A stretch of 64,000 nt of DNA from Neostapfia colusana (taxonomy: Eukaryota > Streptophyta > Magnoliopsida > Poales > Poaceae). Below are positions 57,215 through 64,000 of the stretch, piece after piece. The stretch is taken from positions 79,337,765-79,401,764 of the forward strand of contig JASWHV010000011.1 in assembly GCA_030760725.1 (NCBI GenBank), given 5' to 3'. The translations under genes were made by a program, and so were the position numbers. Position 1 is the first letter of the stretch. Each line of letters starts with the position of its first letter. The notes under the pieces were generated by a model. It ran no database searches. It had not been told where the DNA came from and worked only from the letters and a program-made list of their open reading frames with translations.

Positions 57215-57600
57215 TTGCCGAGAAGTTACCCACCAGACGTTCCCGAGAAGTTACCCACCGGACGTTACCGAGAAGTTACCCACCTGGCTCCCAGTGTCTG
57301 ATGGTTATGGCACTGAACACCTCCGGTACGTTCCCGAGAAGTTACCCATCGGACGTTCCCGAGAAGTTAGCCGCCTGGCCCCCAGTGTCTGACAGGTGGA
57401 CCTGGGTCCTACCCATAATTGGGGAAAGTGAATAGCTCGCGGCTTGCGGTGTTGGAAACCCAAATTTCGCGCCCGTTGCCCTGCCAGAGGTCGTGGGCGT
57501 TCCACCATGCCGCTTTTCTCGGGAACTGCCGGACGTTCCCGAGAGGTTACCCGCCTAGCCCCCAGCGTCTGACGGGTGGATCTGGGTCCTACCCATCATA
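57215..57600. repeat. Tandem GTTCCCGAGAAGTTACCCACC-type repeats and a duplicated 180-bp block
   Basis: The approximately 21-bp motif (C)GTTCCCGAGAAGTTACC occurs about seven times between 57215 and 57555. The longer block containing a CCCCCAG(T/C)GTCTGAC(A/G)GG segment occurs at about 57375 and 57555. Confidence 0.85.
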
Positions 57601-57949
57601 TGGGAGAGGTGATCTATCCGCGGCGTGCAGCAATTGGAACCCAAACGTCGTGCCCGTTGCCCTGCCAAAGGTCACGGGTGTATAAAATGAGGCCTTCCGG
57701 AGAAGGGCGATACTTCCTGGCCCTTGCAGTCTTCGCCTTGCGTGCTGGAAGCATTTGCTTCCCACCGCTCCCATCCACCTCACGCCTCATGCCCTCGCAT
57801 CGGTGGTCTTCATCCTCTTTTGTGAGATGTTCGTGTGCGTGCGGCCCTCTGGGCGGCTCTTTAGGGTGTCCTTCTCCTTGATAGTTCAGGATAGAAGCAC
57901 AAGCCATCTGGATGGCTTGCTGATGGCAGAGGAAGCCGTCGGGGACAAG

Positions 57950-58110
57950 CTCCCTGAAGGGCTTGGCGGAGGAAGGTTTGACCTCCCTGAAAGACTTGGC
58001 GGAGGAAGGCTTGACCTCCCTGAAAGGGCTTGACCTTCTTCCGGTCCCTCCGATGTTAGGGAGGATATGGTACCTGACGGAGGAAGGCTTGACCTCCATG
58101 AAGGTCTTCA
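57950..58110. repeat. 33-bp repeat with GGCGGAGGAAGG...GACCTCC
   Basis: The unit GGCGGAGGAAGG(T/C)TTGACCTCC recurs at about 57963 and 57996, with a diverged CGGAGGAAGGCTTGACCTCC copy near 58078. It lies within the post-pol region of the minus-strand gypsy fragment. Confidence 0.75.
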
Positions 58111-58449
58111 CCTTCTTCTAGTCCCGCCAGATCGTCCTTCTCCGGCCAGGCGTCTAGCCCGCCCGACGTTGGACGTCATCAACGTCGCTGTGCGACAAAT
58201 CGGCAATGCCTCACAGAATTTGAGGCGTCAGACTGATCTGTTTGCTGGCCATCCCTTGGGTTACAGCAAGGGATTGCTTCTTTGCACAGAGATTTTCTTG
58301 GGGGAGAAGGGACAACCAAGTCTGCCATGGAACAGGAGATCGCCCGATTTGTAGCTGCTAGATTCTCCGCTTGCCTTTTATCCCCTTTGTATGTCGGAGC
58401 TCTGTCATTGCACAGTCAGATGTAGAATCCACTATTTGATCTATACGAG

Positions 58450-58720
58450 GGGGATGGATCTTTTGGATATGTCTTATTGAGAGTGGTGTACTCGATGCAC
58501 ATGCGAAGCTTTCCGCCGGCCTTGGGGACGACAACAGGGTTGGCCAACCATCAAATGGTGGACCTCTCGGATGAAGCCAACATCGAGCAACTTCTTGATT
58601 TCTTTACGGATGAAGTCTTGCCGCTCGATGGATTGCTTTCGAGGCTTTCGTTGGACCGTAGTAGCATCAGGGTAGATCTTCAGTTGGTGCTTAATCACCC
58701 GCGCGGGGATCCCATATATT
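58450..58720 (-). pseudogene. Gypsy reverse transcriptase N-terminal part
   Basis: The minus strand reads HQLKIYPDATTVQRKPRKQS, then DFIRKEIKKLLDVGFIREV and a VVPKAGGK-like segment in a shifted frame, which is the start of a gypsy RT domain. The catalytic domain is missing. Confidence 0.85.
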
Positions 58721-58784
58721 TTTTACGGTTGCCATACAAACACGTCGACATTGGCCCGGCGAGGAAGGTGACGAGCGCGTCTTC

Positions 58785-59300
58785 CTATTTGCCACCCAGA
58801 CTCCCGGCGATTCGAGTGGACTGGGCGGCATCAGGACTGACTTGGATGACCTTAACTGGTACATCCTCGCCATCTGAGGGCTGCACACGGGGTGCATATG
58901 TTATCCCTCGCTGACACATACTTCGAGGCGGTCGGCTAGCTTCTGCGTGACCGGAAGCAGCCTCCTGAGCAGCTGCTAGCGCTTGGAGCTTCTCCAGTGC
59001 TGAGTCAGCCGCAGTGCGGTCTCCGCTAATCTTGAGGACACCACTCGAGGATGGCGTCTTCAGGACAAGGTAGCCATAGTGGGCTACTGCCATGAATTTG
59101 TACAGGGTCGGCCTGCCGATTATGGCGTTGAAGGGGAGGCCGACCTCCGCAACGTCGAAGACGGCGCTTTCCGTGCGGTAGTTCTCAGGCGTCCCGAACG
59201 TTACCCGGAGGGAAATGCTACTGCATGGGAAGACTGGGTCCCCACCTACCACGTCCTCCTTGACTTCGTCGACCCACAACCCACGACGGATCGCGGGGCA
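58785..59300 (-). pseudogene. Gypsy aspartic protease region
   Basis: The minus-strand frame contains SISLRVTFGTPENYRTESAVF and FDVAEVGLPFNAIIGRPTLYKF, followed by AHYGYLVLKTPSSSGVLKI, the retropepsin C-terminal half typical of grass gypsy elements. The DTG/DSG half is not visible; the frame starts directly after LTR-like sequence, so the front was deleted. Confidence 0.85.
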
Positions 59301-59788
59301 TGTGGCAGCTTCAGAGCTCTCCTCGACAGGTACGGAACCGGGAGACACGTGGTAGCTCTGGACCTTACCTCAGCGGGGTGGGGCTTGGACCGGAGCCCAA
59401 TGCACGTGTCGGCTCCAGAGCCCTCGTGAGCAAGGAGGAGGTTCAGAGCCACCGACACGTGGCAGCTCCGGACCTCACCTCAGCGGGGAGGTTCGTACTG
59501 GAGCTCAGAGCACGTGTCGGCTCCGGATCCCTCCTCAGCAGGGAGGAGGTTTAGAGCCCACCGACACGTGGCAGCTCCAGACCTCACCTCGGCTCGGAGG
59601 CTCGGGCCGGACCCAAGTGCACATGTTGGCTTCGTACCGCAAGCGCACGTGGTAGGCCCGGGGCTGGCCTCGGGGACAAGGACACGTGGCTATGTTGGCA
59701 CCCGCCTTAGCGGGGAGGCGAGGCCTAGGCTGTCCTTTTCCCTCCACGCGGTGGTACCCGGTCTGCAAGGTACCGACAGTAGGGTATT
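59300..59788 (-). repeat. Partial gypsy LTR (5' portion) in reverse orientation, rich in CACGTG motifs
   Basis: The reverse complement begins TGTCGGTACC at 59788 and matches the first 80 bp of the 26879 LTR, then diverges into an array of about seven CACGTG units plus a CACATG variant (near 59346, 59403, 59453, 59509, 59563, 59619, 59645, 59682) at 26-60 bp spacing. Confidence 0.82.
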
Positions 59789-59980
59789 ACGCTTTGGCGG
59801 CCCAAAACCACGTAAATCTCGGTGTTCTCGCTCGAGTAGGATCGCCCTAGGGTCACCAATCCCCCTCCAATGAAAGAACCTTTGTGGATTGCTTCCGTAG
59901 CAGACCGGGGGAAGTGTTGTAGCTGCACTTCGACATTTGGCGTGCCAGGTAGGGGGACGTTTCGCGCTCTCTAGGCGACC

Positions 59981-61190
59981 ATGGTGAACATCACCTCTCT
60001 CAGTGAGACTTCTCGCCCTACTTTCCATCGTCTCCAGGAGGGAGACGACGAGGCCACTTCCCGCTCCAGGGCTGGTAGGTCTGGCTGGGCCGGTGACCAG
60101 ATGGTCGGCATGCCTACGGCGCTCACGGCGACCAGGTCTGGCCAGGCCGGCGACCGGACGGTCGGCGTGCCTTCAGCGCCCACGGCGCTAGCAGCCGCTA
60201 CCTCACGGCGGCCCTCTGCCCCGACGGTGGCGACAATTCCGCCACATCCAAGCCTCGAGAGTGTGCTGGCAGCAGCGCATGCACTTCTCCACAACCCTCC
60301 GGGCGTGGGCGCCAACCCCGAGGCGTCAGAGCAATGGCAACATGACGCCGACCACCTCGTCGCCGCTGCCATGAACATGCTCACCTATATAAGGCAGCGG
60401 GTCGATCCCTCGCTAGCCCAGTTGCGTACACCGACAATGGCCCGCGGGACGGCTTCCACGCACGCAACAGCCACGGCCGACCTCGAGGTCGAGATCAAAT
60501 GTCGCCAGGCAAGCGAAGATGGGCGCGTCACCATCGACCGACGTTGTTGGAGGCGTCGCAACCTCGAAGGAGAGTACGGTTGCCCGAGCGCCATACCGGT
60601 GGGACGCTCCCTGCAAACCCCTGCCTCTCCAAGAACAGTCGGGGACTACATGGCGCTGGCCCCGCACCTTTGCATGGTGGTCTGGCCACCCAAGTTCCGA
60701 CCCCACTTATTGGAGAAGTACGACGGGACAGTCAACCCCGTCGAGTTCCTACAGATCTACTCCACCTCCATCCTAGCTTCAGGAGGGGATGAGACTGTCA
60801 CGGCCAACTACTGCCCCGTGGCCCTGATCAGCACTACCCGCTCATGGCTCATGAACCTTCCCCAAGGCTCCATCTCATCCTGGGAAGAGTTGCGCTGGAG
60901 ATTCACAGCTAACTTTCGGAGTTCCTACACGTGCCTCGGCACCGAGCTCGACCTCCACGCCGTGCATCATCGCGATGGGGAGTCGTTGCGATCCTTCATC
61001 CAGCGGTTCTCCCACATTAGTAAAACCATCCCCCGCATCTCCAACGCCTCCATCGTCGTCGCCTCCTAGCATGACATCCGCAATAAGAAGATGCTTGAGA
61101 AGTTAGCCACGCACGACGTGCAAGACGTCTTCGAGCTATTCAGCTTTGTCGACAAATGCGCCACAGCGGCGGAAGGCCGAGACAGGCACT
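59981..61190 (+). pseudogene. Gag of the second gypsy element, nearly intact N-terminal two thirds
   Basis: A 362-codon open frame runs from ATG 59981 (MVNITSLSETSRPTF) to a TAG at 61067. It includes ESVLAAAHALLHNPPGVGA, the capsid core YDGTVNPVEFLQIYSTSILA, and SLRSFIQRFSHISKTIPRIS. The frame resumes after the TAG (KKMLEKLATHDVQDVFELF) to another stop at about 61193. The protein would assemble the particle. It is better preserved than the copy at 11.9-13.5 kb. Confidence 0.9.
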
Positions 61191-61193
61191 CGT

Positions 61194-61620
61194 GACCTGC
61201 CTTCGCTGTGGGGAGTGCCGTAGAAGTTGCTGCTCCACGCAACAGCAAGAAGAAGAAGACCGGAAGCAAGGACGAGCCTCTGGACGGGGCACCTACCGCC
61301 GCCCTTGCAGCGGCCGGTGGGGACCGAGCCCCGCGCACCGACAAGCGCTCGCGACCGTTGTCTGCCAGCAACGACGGCCACTGGTGCCCGATGCACAACT
61401 CCAACTGCCATGGCGCCAGCGACTGCCGTGAGATCAGAAAACTCGCGGAGCGCTTGTGTGAGATGCAAGAACAGCGGTCGCGCCAAGACGGAGAATCAAG
61501 CCTGAGGCCAGCGCTGAGCAAGAGATGGAGAATCAAGACGTCGAGCGGGCGTTGAAAGCCATCGACGCCCACTCCCACTCTGACTCCAACGCCGATAGCG
61601 AGTGACGCAAGGCACTCCAC
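61194..61620 (+). pseudogene. Gag C-terminal / zinc-binding-like segment, frameshifted
   Basis: In a different frame, a lysine-rich stretch (61240-61275) is followed by HWCPMHNSNCHGASDCREI (61380-61440), the Cys/His-containing gag tail of this family, and a charged QEQRSRQDGES end. It matches 13090-13480 in the first element. A stop follows near 61555. Confidence 0.72.
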
Positions 61621-61772
61621 GTCTAGAGAGACATCCCTCCATCGTGCGACAAGGGAAACACCCTCTTACACTGGTACAGGGGGTCGAGGACGCCCTCCTC
61701 CCGGGAACCACCATGGGCCCATCCCGTGTCCAAGCATACGACGAAGCCTTGTCGATGAGCAAATGTGGCTAG

Positions 61773-62035
61773 CTGCTGCTCGAAATGTGTGGTACCGCCA
61801 AGCGCTCCAGCACTATCCGCTGCAGTTCGTGCAGAGTAGACAACTCGAGGTGGACGACCTGGTGCTTTAGCAAATACTTTCTCGAGAAGGGGTGAACAAA
61901 CTCTCCCCTAGCTGGGAGGGTCCCTTCCGAGTGACACAAGTGTGCTGCCCCAGGTGCGTCCGCCTAGCCACGGAGGATGGGGTACCTCTACCCAATCCAT
62001 GGAACATAGAACACATCCGTAAGTTCTATCCTTAG
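61773..62035 (+). pseudogene. Integrase C-terminal remnant
   Basis: The frame reads NVWYRQALQHYPLQFVQSRQ, LEVDDLVL, a TAG, then NKLSPSWEGPFRVTQV and PNPWNIEHIRKFYP with its natural stop at 62033-62035. This is the end of a gypsy integrase. It follows gag with only about 150 bp between, so the rest of pol was lost. Confidence 0.88.
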
Positions 62036-63560
62036 TGCGGCGGTAGGGTTCTTTTTTCTCTATAAGGGGTGTCATAGTGTCTAGGAACAACGTTTAAAAT
62101 AGCTAGGCTCCGGAGGAGTCCTGCTACTCTCATCATCTGGAGCGGGTCGCTGCCTTCTTGTACCGCTTGTTTGCTCCTATGAAGGAAGCCTGAAATGAGA
62201 AAAATTTGTATTACCCTACGTACTCTCTCTTTACAGTGTATGCTCGCTCATGCATATCAACTGTAAATGGCATGTCTGGAGTCTGTCCTACATACTTGTC
62301 CTAGGTCCCGTAACACTGAAAGGTCTCCTCGGTGAAAGGTTAACACCCGCGGGAGATCGACGCACAGCCTGCTTAGCCTGTTTCTGTACCCTAAGCCTGC
62401 CGCACTGCCTCCCTTGCGCTACAGCTGAGTACTTGTGGGCTGGAAGGTACAGGCCTACGGACAAAAAAGTAACCTGACCCTGGACATTGCGCCCCTTCTT
62501 TTTCATGCTTTCTTTTAGGTCGTTTGGCCAATCACTTTTTCTTGTACTCATCTATAGTAGGAGATGCGCTATCCTTCTACAGGCGGGTCTACTTGAGGTA
62601 CCTGTGGTATACTCGGGGTCCTGTGATTGACTCATTGCTCGGGGGCCCAGTGGCACTAAATGGTCCCTCCCCTGAAAGGCTTACGCTAGCGGGAGGTCCA
62701 GGGTGTGTAGCTTGCTTAGCCTGGTTTCGTACCCTAAGCGTGCACACACTTCCTCTCCAGTGCTACAGCTGAATATCGGGGAACCAGACGGCTCATACCC
62801 CTGGGCAAGGACTTAACCACAACTCGGATGACCCACATCGAATTATCCAAGCCCCGTAGCACAGCTGAGGACCGTAAGTTGCAGCAAAACTAACAACGGG
62901 AAAGAGTGGCCACAGAGCACAACTACTCCTTATCTCTGCCATACTTGCAGGTCCGAACAAGTCCTTGGCATCCTGGTCCTCCCAGGAGATCCGATGCTGA
63001 CGTCCTGCCTCAGCCAGTCTGCTTGGTTGGTGCGCCCCAACTCAAGGGCCACACCTACCAGTGGGCCATCACGGTGAACCACGCGGGTAGGACGTCGGAC
63101 CGCCGCAGCAACAAGAAGAGGACTCGGGGCTCCGGCTACGACAACCTGAAGACATTGGCTGAGGTCCCCTTGGGTCCTTGTGCTGCTAAGGATCCGGGAG
63201 GGCAAGATAGCCACACTGCTGGAGCACTCTGGATCCTTATGCTGCTAAGGACCTAGAGGAACAAGCTTGGGACATCAGCAAAGTGCTATCCACCTCGGCT
63301 ATGCCATTCCGGACCTTTGCGCTACCAAGGGTCCGAAGTCTACACCAACAATCCAGGACATACAAGACTTGAAACAAAAAAGTCTTTATTCATGGCAAGC
63401 TCCGTCATACAGAGGAGGATACAAGGCGAACGGGAGACCTAGAAGATAACCGTGCTGGAACCTAGGAGCTACAAGTCGGGTGACCTCCACCACAACAGAC
63501 TTGGCCGTCCCTGACAGCCCTGCACTGTGGCCCTACGCCACAGGTTCCAAGGAGATGATG
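62036..63560 (+). other. Post-pol non-coding region of the second gypsy element
   Basis: GC-rich with diverged internal repeats: a block with TGCTTAGCCTG(T/G)TT and ACCCTAAGC occurs at about 62370 and 62715. Collinear with 13761-14325 and 24887-25650. No coding region on the plus strand is supported. Confidence 0.7.
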
Positions 63561-63565
63561 GGGTC

Positions 63566-64000
63566 TCAGCTCCAGAGGCAAGAGAGCACATGCTTTACCA
63601 CCTGTTGGGCCAGAGCCTTGCCTTCGACCTCCAGTTGCTCCCCCATGACGTTCTCCAGTGCCAAGAGCTTCTCCCCAACCGATTCCAGGGCAGGGAGCAC
63701 TTGGCTTACCTCCTGGACCGGAGCACCGGAGCGCAAGGGGTCAAAGCCGAAGGGTTCCAGCGCCGCCTCCGCACGGCCGAGGAAGTCCTAGACCTTCTCT
63801 GCCTCAGCGGCACGAGAAGCCCGGAAGTCTTTGACTATCTTGCCAGAAGAAACAACTCCTTCGCCAAGTCCCTCCTCGCCAGCTCCTGCTCCAGAGTAAC
63901 CAGGACCTGCTCCTTGGTCGCCAGCCACGTGGTTCGCCTCGTCCAGGTCAGACTCCCTGGTCACAGCGGCGAGCTTCCGGTCGTAGACGCTCTGAAGCCG
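63566..64000 (-). pseudogene. Antisense ORF of the gypsy element (Tat-lineage aORF-like), partial and broken
   Basis: On the minus strand, read from the window end: a RLQSVYDRKLAAVTRESDLD segment, a charged helix in a second frame, then a 63566-63830 segment with VQEVSQVLPALESVGEKLLA, LENVMGEQLEVEGKALAQQV and VKHVLSCLWS before a stop. An internal TAG lies at about 63770. It resembles the extra antisense reading frame between pol and 3' LTR in many grass Tat-lineage gypsy elements (from memory of the family; not searched). Function unknown. Confidence 0.55.

Larger units (their letters stand above)
57191..59788 (-). mobile_element. Minus-strand gypsy fragment: LTR start, protease, RT start, post-pol region
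   Basis: Read on the minus strand from 59788: TGTCGGTACC and about 500 bp of LTR sequence, then protease (59290-58785), the beginning of RT (58698-58474), and then, after a large deletion, a post-pol region (58440-57200). That region is homologous, in reverse, to 26010-26400 of the first gypsy element. It includes a 22-bp type repeat and a TTTTATAC box. The left end is cut at about 57190 by the copia junction. Confidence 0.78.
59789..64000 (+). mobile_element. Second gypsy element of the gag-plus-integrase-tail family, cut by window end
   Basis: It starts with 148 bp of LTR tail (59789-59936, ending CTTCGACA), followed by TTTGGCGTGCCAGGTAGGGGG at the primer-site position. Next come gag, an integrase tail at 61773-62035 and a long post-pol region. 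Order and sequence are collinear with 11670-14325 plus 24887-25700. Protease, RT, RNase H and the integrase core are absent. The upstream part of its LTR is replaced by the minus-strand fragment. Confidence 0.85.

Overview
The window is plant nuclear DNA. Its intron-rich genes with grass-like GC-rich 5' exons, the dense nested LTR retrotransposons (a Sirevirus-type copia, a chromovirus and gypsy elements with long GC-rich LTRs), CACTA, hAT-like and Stowaway-like DNA elements and RTE LINEs all point to a grass, probably panicoid. The species cannot be fixed from sequence alone.

Four host genes are readable by exon-by-exon reconstruction with phase-consistent GT-AG junctions (plus one GC-AG). 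They are a ureide permease (504-2281, +, 6 exons, 420 aa), a SKP1-like 20/21-type protein (3208-5725, -, 8 exons, 329 aa), a JJJ1/DNAJC21-type J-domain zinc-finger protein (35136-39405, -, 3 exons, 598 aa) and a NIT1-type deaminated-glutathione amidase (41714-53206, -, 9 exons, 311 aa). A truncated second ureide permease, split by a small MITE, lies at 8262-8950 (-).

Between permease pseudogene and J-protein (about 9.1-33.0 kb) is a nested stack. A CACTA element (right terminus 33025, with a plant CACTA transposase-like region and an Ulp1-type protease region) is split by a gypsy-type LTR element (11128-28058), which is itself split by an antisense Sirevirus-like copia element (14326-24886). 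The Sirevirus has an envelope-like third ORF and LTRs full of a CGGACTAGTCCG palindrome.

The amidase gene is stretched to 11.5 kb by three intronic insertions: a 3.75-kb chromovirus with identical 5-bp TSDs (42405-46158), a 52-bp stub of an RTE LINE (46978-47029) and an apparently intact RTE LINE with a perfect 18-bp TSD (48086-51635).

From 53.6 kb to the end there are only retrotransposon fragments: a second piece of a Sirevirus envelope-like region, a copia integrase/RT piece, a gypsy fragment on the minus strand, and a plus-strand gypsy element truncated by the window end. That last element belongs to the same gag-plus-integrase-tail family as the 11-28 kb element.
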